From Maridesulfovibrio salexigens DSM 2638 (GTDB taxonomy: Bacteria; Desulfobacterota; Desulfovibrionia; Desulfovibrionales; Desulfovibrionaceae), in the NCBI RefSeq assembly GCF_000023445.1, contig NC_012881.1:749501-813500 (forward strand): 64,000 nt of DNA. Reading direction: 5' to 3'. Position 1 is the stretch's first letter; every line of letters starts with the position of its first letter. Below the pieces are notes generated by a model, which worked only from the letters and a program-made list of their open reading frames with translations, did not search any database and was not told the origin of the DNA. Positions 19,542-27,486 of the stretch are shown here, in pieces. The translations under genes were made by a program, and so were the position numbers.

Positions 19542-20939
19542 TTATCCCGTTTTCGTCAACAGCGCGATGGATTCAACGTGGGCCGTATGCGGAAACATAT
19601 CCACTGCTGCAAACCGTTCCAACTTGTACCTGCCTTCCATTTTTGCGGCATCGCGGGCCAATGTGGAGGGGTTGCAGGAAATATACAAAATCTTCTCCGG
19701 TCCCAGCTCTATCAGTTTCTGCAAAGAAGGATCGGGAACACCGGAACGCGGCGGGTCCACAATGACCATATCCGGGTGGGGCAGGTCTTCAGGCAGTCCT
19801 TTCTCGGATGCGAGGTTCCCTACAATGTATTGCGTATTTTCCAGCCCGTTAAGTGCTGCATTGTCTTTTGCCGATTGAACCGATTCCTCGGAGACTTCAA
19901 TGCCGATCATTTTACCGACATCCTTGGCCATGAACATGCCTATGCCCCCGGAGCCGCAGAAAAGGTCCCATACAACGTCATCAGCTTTCGGTGCAGCCAG
20001 TTCTGAACTTTTTCGGTAAAGAACTTCCGCTCCTTTAGAGTTCGTCTGGAAAAAGGCATTGGGTGTAATGCGGTAGCTGACTTCGCTGCCGTCTGCGTGG
20101 GTCAGGGTTTCGGTGATATGCTCCTGTCCGGTCACGGAAATAAGTCGTTCTCCGGTAGCTAGGTCGGCACGTCCTTTTCGGGTGGAGTGCACAAAACTCT
20201 TCAATTGCGGAATGTTATCAAAAAGCAGTTTACCCAGACCTTTGATAGTGTGGTGGGATCTGGCAGGTCCGGTAAGCAGGTGAATCATCATTTCGCCGCT
20301 GTGATGGGAAAAACGAACGACCAGTTTGCGCCAGTATCCGCCACGGTTATGGCGATAGGCACCGATATTTGTGTGTGCACAATAGTCGCGGACCAGTGCC
20401 GGGATATCGGCACACTGTTCGGGAAGCAGCGGACAGCTGGAGATGTTAAGCACATCTGTTTCCGATCCACGTCGTTTAAAGCCAAGCTTGAGGGAATCCC
20501 CGATGCCGTGGAAGGAAAATTCCATTTTGTTGCGGTAACCGTATTCAAGCGGCGAAGGCAAAGCTTCTTCACCCATGCCCGGAGTGTCCGGTCCGATCTT
20601 GCCAATGCGTTCCAGAGTTTCGCAAACCTGTCTACCTTTCCAGAAGGTTTGGGCGGGATATTTAATATCCTGATGCAGGCAGCCTCCGCAGGAACCGAAA
20701 TATTCACATGTCGGTGTCTGCTCTTCTTCTACATGGCTGAGGATTTCAGTGCGGCGTGCTTCAGCGAACCTTTTCTTAAGTTTGGTGATCTCACAGCGAA
20801 CTGTCTGTCCCGGCACAACTCCTTCAACAAAAAGGGTCAGCCCTTCATAGCGGCCGATGCCTTTGCCTCCGAAGGCCAGTGATTCGATTTTGGTTTCAAT
20901 TATATCGCCCTTATGGATGGGCTTGTTATCATTACTCAT
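19542..20939 (-). CDS. rlmD: 23S rRNA (uracil-1939 C5)-methyltransferase
   Basis: This SAM-dependent RumA-family enzyme methylates a uracil in 23S rRNA. An N-terminal TRAM domain (GDIIETKIESLAFGGKGIGR) is followed by the iron-sulfur cysteines in CEYFGSCGGCLHQ. The SAM fold has DLFCGSGGIGMFMA, and the catalytic segment is ILYISCNPSTLARD, with the nucleophilic Cys. The start is placed at the ATG at 20937-20939 (MSNDNKPIHKGD), with AGGAG upstream. A longer in-frame ORF to 21044 would overlap the divergent gene and adds 35 non-conserved residues. RlmC is an alternative name; exact position specificity cannot be read from sequence. Confidence 0.9.
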   Translation of the reverse strand: MSNDNKPIHKGDIIETKIESLAFGGKGIGRYEGLTLFVEGVVPGQTVRCEITKLKKRFAEARRTEILSHVEEEQTPTCEYFGSCGGCLHQDIKYPAQTFWKGRQVCETLERIGKIGPDTPGMGEEALPSPLEYGYRNKMEFSFHGIGDSLKLGFKRRGSETDVLNISSCPLLPEQCADIPALVRDYCAHTNIGAYRHNRGGYWRKLVVRFSHHSGEMMIHLLTGPARSHHTIKGLGKLLFDNIPQLKSFVHSTRKGRADLATGERLISVTGQEHITETLTHADGSEVSYRITPNAFFQTNSKGAEVLYRKSSELAAPKADDVVWDLFCGSGGIGMFMAKDVGKMIGIEVSEESVQSAKDNAALNGLENTQYIVGNLASEKGLPEDLPHPDMVIVDPPRSGVPDPSLQKLIELGPEKILYISCNPSTLARDAAKMEGRYKLERFAAVDMFPHTAHVESIALLTKTG

Positions 20940-20978
20940 GTTTGACAGTTCTCCTTTGACCGCTGTACGCTTCGGTCT

Positions 20979-21287
20979 ATGATTGATAAAGCAACAGCAC
21001 TTGAATCGGTTTTGCGGAAGCTTAAAAAACTTCCCGTGGGGCATTGCATAGACCTGCGCACATATAAACGCAACCGTTCCCTTTTAATTTTACATGTTCG
21101 GGAGCAGGAGTATATTATTTACGAAGACGGTTATGAAACAATCGAGCATCAATGCGCATTAAAGGGCATGAAAAAGCTGTTGAAGACCTTATTCAAAAGA
21201 GAGTTTCCGCGAAGCAATAAAATTCGTATGTATGAGCTTGGTGAATATAACGAGGATAAGCATCGCCGTGAAATGAAAAAGTTGTAG
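20979..21287 (+). CDS. Conserved-looking small protein of unknown function
   Basis: I do not recognise this 102-residue protein. It is strongly basic (many Lys and Arg), soluble, and has an alpha-beta pattern with a hydrophobic central strand pair (SLLILHVREQEYIIYEDGYE). There are no cysteine pairs or known nucleic-acid motifs. It begins 39 bases from the rlmD start and is divergent from it, so the two share a promoter region. The pI and the position beside an rRNA methylase would be compatible with RNA binding, but that is speculation. Coding is supported by an uninterrupted frame and ordinary codon use. Confidence 0.65.
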   Translation: MIDKATALESVLRKLKKLPVGHCIDLRTYKRNRSLLILHVREQEYIIYEDGYETIEHQCALKGMKKLLKTLFKREFPRSNKIRMYELGEYNEDKHRREMKKL

Positions 21288-21398
21288 GTGTGCCGCATCC
21301 TGCACTTTCTTTGCCGTTAGTCTGTGCTGATGCTTGCCACCGAGCCGAAATCTGCATAAAGGTAACATGCATTGTACTAAATTCGGCAGGAGAGATAA

Positions 21399-22121
21399 AT
21401 GATCAGATGTTTTTTCTTTGTGCAGCTTTTGCTGCTGATGGTTGCGGTTCCTTCGTTTGCTCAGGATAAAGCCCAAAACGGGACGGAGGTAGCCTCCGTA
21501 TCCGAAACAATTGTGATTCCTGCTGACTATAAAGAAGAAGGCATGGCTTCGTGGTATGGGGAAAAGTTTCAGGGCAAACTTACTGCCAGCGGTGAACCTT
21601 ATGACATGGAAAGGATGACCGCCGCCCATAATTACCTGCCTCTGGGCGTAAAAGTGAATGTCACCAACCTCAGCAACAAAAAGAAAGTAGCCGTAATCAT
21701 CAACGATCGCGGTCCATTTGTGCCTGACCGCATTATCGATCTCTCCCGTGCCGCAGCTCAAAAGCTCGGTTTTATTGATGCCGGTAAAGCTAAGGTTCTC
21801 ATCGAGCCCTACCGCCCGGAACCTGAAACCCAGCCAGCTGAAGCAGCTACTTCTGCTCCGGTGTACAAGAAGCTTTACGGCGCATTCTACATCCAAGCCG
21901 GGGCCTATAAGGTTAAGGCTAATGCTGACCGCCTTATCGAAAGGCTTAACAAAGCCGGATTTCATAATACCCGCACTGTACGCGTGGTTACAGACAGTGC
22001 CCAGATTTTTAAGGTACAGCTTGGCATGTACAAGACTTTAGCCAATGCGCGCAAAGCGCACATCTCCCTTGGGAAGGGGTTTCCGGGGACATTTATTCTG
22101 GCGGACGTAATTCAGGACTAG
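21399..22121 (+). CDS. rlpA: RlpA-like lytic transglycosylase with SPOR domain
   Basis: This exported protein probably cleaves naked peptidoglycan glycan strands at the septum. A signal peptide (about residues 1-21, ending VPSFAQ) has no lipobox Cys, so it is predicted to be periplasmic rather than a lipoprotein as in E. coli. The double-psi barrel (about 45-140) has GMASWYGEKFQGKLTASGE, MTAAHNYLPLG and VIINDRGPFVPDRIIDLS. A C-terminal SPOR domain (about 165-240, starting FYIQAGAYKVKANA) binds denuded septal glycan. An AGGAG lies ahead of the ATG. A terminator follows. Confidence 0.9.
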   Translation: MIRCFFFVQLLLLMVAVPSFAQDKAQNGTEVASVSETIVIPADYKEEGMASWYGEKFQGKLTASGEPYDMERMTAAHNYLPLGVKVNVTNLSNKKKVAVIINDRGPFVPDRIIDLSRAAAQKLGFIDAGKAKVLIEPYRPEPETQPAEAATSAPVYKKLYGAFYIQAGAYKVKANADRLIERLNKAGFHNTRTVRVVTDSAQIFKVQLGMYKTLANARKAHISLGKGFPGTFILADVIQD

Positions 22122-22140
22122 CAGTTTGAATATTGAAATG

Positions 22141-22180
22141 AAAAGTCCCGCAACACCTTAGGTGTTGCGGGACTTTTTTT
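22141..22180 (+). terminator. Rho-independent terminator after rlpA
   Basis: A GC-rich inverted repeat, AAAAGTCCCGCAACACCT with its exact complement around a single-base loop, ends in seven T residues. It lies between convergent rlpA and fxsA, and the leading A-run means it could also stop transcription from the minus strand. Confidence 0.93.
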
Positions 22181-22202
22181 ATAGAACTTGCTGATGCAGG
22201 TT

Positions 22203-22706
22203 TTACTGCAAAGGCTTATCGTCTTTTTTGTCTTCAACCTCGACATCGATGACATCGTGGTCGTCAATGCGTCTTTTGGGCTGATCCTGATTGGTCCAGG
22301 CGGTGAATTCTGAATTGTGATGCACCACGTGGATATTGGGGTTGTTCTTCATATTTTCAAACTGGGCTCGCAGCATGCGTTTGAAGTAGCCTCTGGTGAC
22401 CGGAAAGAGGATGAGCAGACCGAATATGTCTGTCATGAATCCCGGTGTCAGCAGGACCAGACCTGCCAGAAAGATCAATACTGCATCGAGGATGTCCTCG
22501 GCAGGCATAAGTCCACGATTGAGGTTTTCCTGAACCTTCTGCATGGTGGCTACGCCTTGTGATTTGGCTAGGGCCGCACCCACAAAAGCGGTCAGCAAAC
22601 AGAGGGCAATAGCATTCAGTGTCCCGATTTTTGAGCCGATCTGAACCAGAATGTAGAGATCGATCAAGGGGATGAGGACAAAACCCAGAAAAATCTTAGC
22701 GAACAT
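22203..22706 (-). CDS. fxsA: FxsA-family membrane protein
   Basis: FxsA is a small inner-membrane protein; in E. coli, overproduction relieves phage T7 exclusion by F. The native role is unknown. The 167 residues have the family N-terminus (FAKIFLGFVLIPLIDLYILV), a GA-rich second segment, and the motif AGLVLLTPGFMTDIFGLLIL in the third to fourth segments. A hydrophilic, charged C-terminal tail ends in repeated D/E/K. A GGGAG site precedes the ATG. It lies 26 bases downstream of the TauE-type gene on the same strand. Confidence 0.88.
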   Translation of the reverse strand: MFAKIFLGFVLIPLIDLYILVQIGSKIGTLNAIALCLLTAFVGAALAKSQGVATMQKVQENLNRGLMPAEDILDAVLIFLAGLVLLTPGFMTDIFGLLILFPVTRGYFKRMLRAQFENMKNNPNIHVVHHNSEFTAWTNQDQPKRRIDDHDVIDVEVEDKKDDKPLQ

Positions 22707-22732
22707 TTAGTCTCCCGTGCTTAATTTCCTTA

Positions 22733-23455
22733 TTAGACGTTCTGGAATATAAGCATCAATCCCATGATGACAAGCAGGGTCATGACGATTCTGCTGTAGA
22801 ATTCGTCAGAAAGACGGTTGGAGAGCTTGTTGCCGATGTATGTTCCGGCAAATATGGGCAGGACGGAGGCCAGCACCAGCTTGAAAGCCAAAAACGTTGT
22901 CAGTCCGCTTATAAGATGCCCTACTGCGGCCAATATGCCGGAAAACAGGAACAGACTGACCAGCGTTGCTTTCACGGTGTCTTTTTTCCAACCCTGAATC
23001 GAGGCGTAGATGATACTTGGCGGACCTCCTGCGCTTACAGCCGCAGCGATTGATCCTGTAAGAAAGCCTGACAGGTATCCCCATTTGTTGCTGATGTTGA
23101 ATTTAGGAGTTCTGGCAAGCAGGGAATAGGCGGCAAATCCGGCAATCAGGAAGCCGAGGAAAACTCTGATGTAATCCCCGTTGATTTCTTTTAACATCAT
23201 AGTTCCCAGGATTGAGCCGGGAATACTGCCCAAAATAAGGGGAAGTATTTTGGCCCGGTCGAGACTTTTACGTAGCCTGTGGGTCATATCCATATTAATG
23301 ACCAGACCGCAAAGTGTGCAAACCGGTACTGCCAATTTAATGTCGACAATAAGTGCAAGGAGGGGCATGGCAAGCAGAGCCTGACCGAATCCGGTTAAAC
23401 CCTGTACCATTCCTGCTGTAAAGAAAATAGCTGGTACAAGCAGAAAAGGAGACAT
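22733..23455 (-). CDS. TauE/SafE-family sulfite or organosulfonate exporter-like permease
   Basis: The 240-residue protein has about eight hydrophobic segments and the glycine-rich repeats of the TauE/SafE family (GMVQGLTGFGQALLAMPLL near the N-terminus and FLTGSIAAAVSAGGPPSIIY in the middle). Members export sulfite, sulfoacetate or related anions, though most are uncharacterised. Sulfur-anion export would make sense in a sulfate reducer, but the substrate is inferred. It is the first gene after the rpsA terminator and is followed by fxsA. Confidence 0.8.
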   Translation of the reverse strand: MSPFLLVPAIFFTAGMVQGLTGFGQALLAMPLLALIVDIKLAVPVCTLCGLVINMDMTHRLRKSLDRAKILPLILGSIPGSILGTMMLKEINGDYIRVFLGFLIAGFAAYSLLARTPKFNISNKWGYLSGFLTGSIAAAVSAGGPPSIIYASIQGWKKDTVKATLVSLFLFSGILAAVGHLISGLTTFLAFKLVLASVLPIFAGTYIGNKLSNRLSDEFYSRIVMTLLVIMGLMLIFQNV

Positions 23456-23524
23456 CCGGGAATCCTTTATAAAATTGGGCTGCTCTAGGCAGATTGAGTG
23501 GTGATATTATTTGAGGAAAAAAGA

Positions 23525-23558
23525 AAAAAGGCCGGACCTCTTTCAAGAAGCCCGGCCT
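23525..23558 (-). terminator. Rho-independent terminator of the S1 gene
   Basis: On the minus strand AGGCCGG and CCGGCCT flank a 16-base loop, followed by TTTTTTC. It begins 10 bases past the S1 stop codon. Confidence 0.85.
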
Positions 23559-23567
23559 ATGGAATGA

Positions 23568-25079
23568 CTATTTTTTGTTTTTCATGGCTTCTTGAAGTTT
23601 GTCACCGAGCAGGCCGCCGAAACCGCCGGTACCACCGGAGGTGGAGGAGGTTTTGGGAGCGGATTTGCGGGGTGCAGACTTCTTGGGAGCAGACTTGGTG
23701 TATTCTTTCCAGTCGTTGTCTCCGTCAGCTTTCTGTGCTTCACCTGCGGTGAGGGTGACCTTGCGGTCTGTGGTGTTGATCTCTTCGATGGAGATTTTAA
23801 CCTTGTCACCGGGCTTAAGGGCTTCAAGTTCAGCCTGTTTGCCGGAGCGGGTGATGCGGGACATGGGCAGCAGACCGGTGATGCCGGGTGCGAGGTTGAT
23901 GAAGATACCGAACTCAGCGCGGTTCTCCACGGTTCCTTCAACTTCCTGACCAACCTTGAAGGTGTCTTCCATGTCCATCCAAGGATCACCTGCAGCGTCT
24001 TTCATGGACAGACCGATGCGGCGTTTGACCGGATCGATGTCTTTAACCATTACTGCAACTTCCTGACCGGGGGATACTTCATCTTCCGGTTTGTGGACGC
24101 GCTTGGTGTAGCTCATTTCGGAAACATGAACGAGACCTTCAATGCCGGGAGCGATTTCAACGAATGCACCGAAGTCGGCACAACGGACAACAGTACCTGT
24201 GACCTTGTCGCCAGCCTTGAATTTGTCGCCGATTTCATCCCAGGGATCAGCCTGAAGCTGTTTGAGGGAAAGACCGATTTTGAGTCCTTTACCGTCTTTG
24301 CGCGGCTCCATGGAAAGGATGCGAACGGATACTTCATCGCCGGGCTGAACAACGTCTTCAGGCTTGGCGGAGCGGGACCAGCTCAGTTCGGAAATGTGAA
24401 CCATTCCTTCAACGCCGGGAGTAAGTTCAACAAATGCGCCGAAAGGCATCAGTTTGGTGACTTTACCTTCCATAACAGCATCGGGCTGTACGTCCTGCAT
24501 GAATGCTTCACGGGCTTTTTCCTGTTCCTGTTCGAGAAGAACTCTTCTGGAAACAACAATGTTGCGACCGTTTTCTTCGAACTTGATGACCTGAAAATTG
24601 TGGGTGCTGCCAACAAAAGCTTCAGCATCTTCGACAAAGGAAGTGTCGATCTGGCTTACAGGGCAGAATACTTTGCGGTGCATCATTTTTACTCTGAAGC
24701 CGCCTTTGCAGGTTTCTGCAACCTTGCCTTCAACGGGGACCTTGTTCTCGTATGCTTCACGCAGCATATTGAGACCGCCCGCGCCGGACATGGCTTTGGA
24801 AAGGACGATTTCATTGTTGTTCATGGAAATAACGTAGAGTTCAACGGTATCTCCGTCCTTAACGGTCAGTTCGCCTTCTTCATCGGTCAGCTCATCACGG
24901 TCGACAACTCCATCTACTTTAGATCCGGTGTCAACGAACACGGAATCTTTGGTGATGGAAATGACGGTTCCTTTGATTTGGTCTCCGACCTGAAGATTGT
25001 CGTTGGATTCAGACTGGAAGGCTTCAAACAGTTCGGCAAAGTTCTCTTCGCCATTGGTTTCCAAGTTTTTCTCGGACAT
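23568..25079 (-). CDS. rpsA: 30S ribosomal protein S1
   Basis: S1 binds mRNA at the small subunit and promotes initiation. I count five S1/OB repeats: GDQIKGTVISITKDSVFVDT, VPVEGKVAETCKGGFRVKM, DAVMEGKVTKLMPFGAFVEL, GDKVTGTVVRCADFGAFVEI and GQEVEGTVENRAEFGIFINL. E. coli S1 has six. A basic, low-complexity tail follows, with three KSAPxK units and a GGTGGFGGLLGD stretch. The ATG at 25077-25079 (MSEKNLETNG) has a proper AGGAG; an in-frame upstream extension to 25172 is non-conserved. The tail is unusual and probably RNA-binding. Confidence 0.9.
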   Translation of the reverse strand: MSEKNLETNGEENFAELFEAFQSESNDNLQVGDQIKGTVISITKDSVFVDTGSKVDGVVDRDELTDEEGELTVKDGDTVELYVISMNNNEIVLSKAMSGAGGLNMLREAYENKVPVEGKVAETCKGGFRVKMMHRKVFCPVSQIDTSFVEDAEAFVGSTHNFQVIKFEENGRNIVVSRRVLLEQEQEKAREAFMQDVQPDAVMEGKVTKLMPFGAFVELTPGVEGMVHISELSWSRSAKPEDVVQPGDEVSVRILSMEPRKDGKGLKIGLSLKQLQADPWDEIGDKFKAGDKVTGTVVRCADFGAFVEIAPGIEGLVHVSEMSYTKRVHKPEDEVSPGQEVAVMVKDIDPVKRRIGLSMKDAAGDPWMDMEDTFKVGQEVEGTVENRAEFGIFINLAPGITGLLPMSRITRSGKQAELEALKPGDKVKISIEEINTTDRKVTLTAGEAQKADGDNDWKEYTKSAPKKSAPRKSAPKTSSTSGGTGGFGGLLGDKLQEAMKNKK

Positions 25080-25199
25080 GCTCTTGTTTCTCCTGAAAGG
25101 GCAAATTGGTCCCGGCAAGGTAGGTTTTTTATAGTGCCGTGAACAATGGGAACCTAACGGGAAAAGGCGCAATTTTCAAACGATTTATTCATATAATTT

Positions 25200-25952
25200 T
25201 TATTGCACCTTTCCGTGCAGGGCTGCGCCCAGTGCTCCTGCAAAATCAGGCTCTTCAGGAATCAGCGGATCAATGTCCAAAGATTCTTTCAACATACTGA
25301 CAACACAAGGATTGTTGGCAACTCCGCCCGCGAAGACCAGCGGCCCTTTCAAACCTACACGGCCCAGCATGTTCGTGGTGCGGCGTACAATGGAACCATG
25401 CAGACCCAGTGCAATATCACGTGGATTTTTACCTTGAGCCATGAGTGAAGTTGCCTCGGTTTCCGCAAAAACAGTACACATGCTGTTAATCATCAGCGGC
25501 TCGGTTCCTTCCAATGCGTAGTTTCCGAAATCTTCGATGGGAATCTGAAAAACTGTCGCCAGATGTTCCAGAAATTTTCCTGTCCCGGCGGCGCAGCGGT
25601 CATTCATTTCGAATTTCGCTACCTTGCCGTTACCCAGCAGTGAAATTGCTTTTGTGTCCTGCCCGCCGATATCAAGAATTGTCCGTGCTTCGGGGTAGAG
25701 GTGCGAAACTCCCAGAGCGTACGCCTTAATTTCGGTCAGTGAAAAACACTCGCATCCGGTAAGTTCTTCGGTAACCAGCTTGCGTCCGTATCCGGTGGCT
25801 GCAATGCGATCCAGTTTGACGTCTTCCAGTATTGTCTGGATTTGCGCTGAGGGATCAAAAGTGGTCGGAAGCTTGCGTTTGAAAGCAATTTCATCACCTT
25901 CAAGAACTACCAGTTCCATGGAACGTGAGCCGATATCAATGCCAGCAATCAT
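25200..25952 (-). CDS. ASKHA ATPase, 2-hydroxyacyl-CoA dehydratase activator type
   Basis: This 250-residue iron-sulfur ATPase donates a low-potential electron to a partner dehydratase or reductase at the cost of ATP (archerase family: HgdC, FldI, BadF). It has the phosphate loop GIDIGSRSMELVVL at the N-terminus and the second loop LDIGGQDTKAI. The two Cys that bridge a single [4Fe-4S] cluster across the homodimer are at C120 (NDRCAAGTGKFLE) and C159 (NSMCTVFAE). The ATG at 25950-25952 has GGAG in front. It follows the partner reductase gene by 52 bases, so the two form an operon. Confidence 0.9.
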   Translation of the reverse strand: MIAGIDIGSRSMELVVLEGDEIAFKRKLPTTFDPSAQIQTILEDVKLDRIAATGYGRKLVTEELTGCECFSLTEIKAYALGVSHLYPEARTILDIGGQDTKAISLLGNGKVAKFEMNDRCAAGTGKFLEHLATVFQIPIEDFGNYALEGTEPLMINSMCTVFAETEATSLMAQGKNPRDIALGLHGSIVRRTTNMLGRVGLKGPLVFAGGVANNPCVVSMLKESLDIDPLIPEEPDFAGALGAALHGKVQ

Positions 25953-26004
25953 GAATACTCCAATTATAAGGGATGGATGTTGTTCACCCACCCCTTTACA
26001 GAAT

Positions 26005-27282
26005 CTAGGATATAATTTCTACAAATGCTTCAACGCGAGTTTTCAGCTGTTCGACATCTTCCATGCTGTAGTCGGTTTCAATTGCCAGCATGGGCACTTC
26101 TGCGTCAGCCAGCGCTTTTTCAACCTTGAAAGTCTCATGGGTGTATGGCTGGCAGAACATGAGTGAGTAGTGGATAACACCGTCAACTTTGGTTTCTTCG
26201 GCAAGTTTTTTGATGTTTTCAAGACGTTCATCGTTTGGAGTGAAGCAGGCACAGTCGATTTTCATGTAACGTTCACAGATGGCGTCGATCATTTCTTCTA
26301 TGGTTTCTGCAGATTCATCCACCAGATCGCGGGTATTGCGGGTACCGATGCAGGATTCTTCGGAAACAACTACAGCGCCGGAACTTTCTACAATGTAGGG
26401 CAGCTTCCAGTTAGGCACAGCCATAGGACATCCGGCGAGCATGAGTCGGGGAGTTTTTTCAGGAACGATACCTTCATTTTTAGCAATGCGCTCTTCAATC
26501 TGGTCGCAGAGAGTATTAATGGAATTGGTGAAGCGGATCGGATCATCATAAAAGCTGACCTGATTGATGAGCAGAACATCACGCCCGGAAATGGGGGTGG
26601 GCACAGCGGCGCGCAGAGTGTTCAAACGTTGCAGGGCGCGGCGTTTGTCGTTGACGGTCTTGATGGATTTCTTGAGTGCTTCAGCTGTGATGGTTTTTCC
26701 AGTCAGTTTTTCAAGCTCTTCCTTGTAGCGCATAACTTCGGCCTTCCAAAGTGCACGCTCGGAAGCTTCCTTGCGCTGGGGAATTTCCATGACGTACATA
26801 GGTGCCATTTCGCCGAATGCTTCGTAGGCTTTCTTTTTTCCGTCACAAGTTGTTTCGCCGATGATCAGGTCGCAGGATTCGGTGTAAGGACAGATTTTAG
26901 CCATTTTAAAGCCGATGAAGGATTTGATCAGGGCGCAGGTGTTGCGCGGAACAACGGTTTCGGCTGCTTCGGTTCCTGCATCAGCTCCGGCACAGAGACC
27001 TACTTGGATTGCATCCACGGCAAGAGTCAGTTCTTCAGGAACGAATACGCAGAAGGTTCCGATGATCTTACGGCCCTGTTCCTTGGCTTCCACAAGTTCC
27101 TGAATGCGGAGCCCGTGAACCTCGGAGAGTACGAAATCAAGGTATTCCATACCTTGCAAGCGTCCCTGCTGGCTCATGTAGATATCGCCGTAAAATTTGC
27201 CCAGAACTTCAAGCAACCCTTCATGGGCTTCAATGTCGAGGTTCAGGTTTTCCCACATATCGGTGTACGAAGCTTTTTCCAT
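26005..27282 (-). CDS. 2-hydroxyacyl-CoA dehydratase D-component-like protein (possible double-cubane reductase)
   Basis: The 425-residue protein belongs to the HgdB/FldB/BcrB superfamily, whose members hold iron-sulfur clusters that reduce activated substrates. Characteristic segments are GTFCVFVPEEL near residue 70, CPYTESCDLIIGETTCDGKK in the middle, MLAGCPMAVPNWKLP, and near the C-terminus DCACFTPNDERLENI and SLMFCQPYTHETFKVE. Unlike classical dehydratases (two different subunits), only one such gene sits beside the activator. That layout is typical of double-cubane-cluster proteins (DCCP), which carry an [8Fe-9S] cluster. The native substrate is unknown. The ATG at 27280-27282 has a GGGAG site. 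Confidence 0.75.
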   Translation of the reverse strand: MEKASYTDMWENLNLDIEAHEGLLEVLGKFYGDIYMSQQGRLQGMEYLDFVLSEVHGLRIQELVEAKEQGRKIIGTFCVFVPEELTLAVDAIQVGLCAGADAGTEAAETVVPRNTCALIKSFIGFKMAKICPYTESCDLIIGETTCDGKKKAYEAFGEMAPMYVMEIPQRKEASERALWKAEVMRYKEELEKLTGKTITAEALKKSIKTVNDKRRALQRLNTLRAAVPTPISGRDVLLINQVSFYDDPIRFTNSINTLCDQIEERIAKNEGIVPEKTPRLMLAGCPMAVPNWKLPYIVESSGAVVVSEESCIGTRNTRDLVDESAETIEEMIDAICERYMKIDCACFTPNDERLENIKKLAEETKVDGVIHYSLMFCQPYTHETFKVEKALADAEVPMLAIETDYSMEDVEQLKTRVEAFVEIIS

Positions 27283-27486
27283 GTTCAAATCTCCCAAGTT
27301 AATTGTTGAAGAACATTGAGACAAACTTCTTTTGCATAAATGAGTTCTGGATTCGCTACAAATAGATTTAAACTATCTATATAAGATTGATGGATTTGTG
27401 TGTTCAATAACGACGTAATGACTGTGCTGGCTTTAATGCAGGCTTTCGTATAACTCTTTGCTGCACAATATCTGCGAGGGGATAAA

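Noticed and set aside
20940-21044. N-terminal extension of rlmD to 21044
   Set aside because: It would overlap the divergent gene, adds a Cys-rich non-conserved stretch and bypasses the AGGAG site before 20939.
23592-25142. A long open frame antisense to the S1 gene
   Set aside because: Same effect of codon bias in a highly expressed gene; the antisense product repeats with the S1 domains and has no ribosome site.
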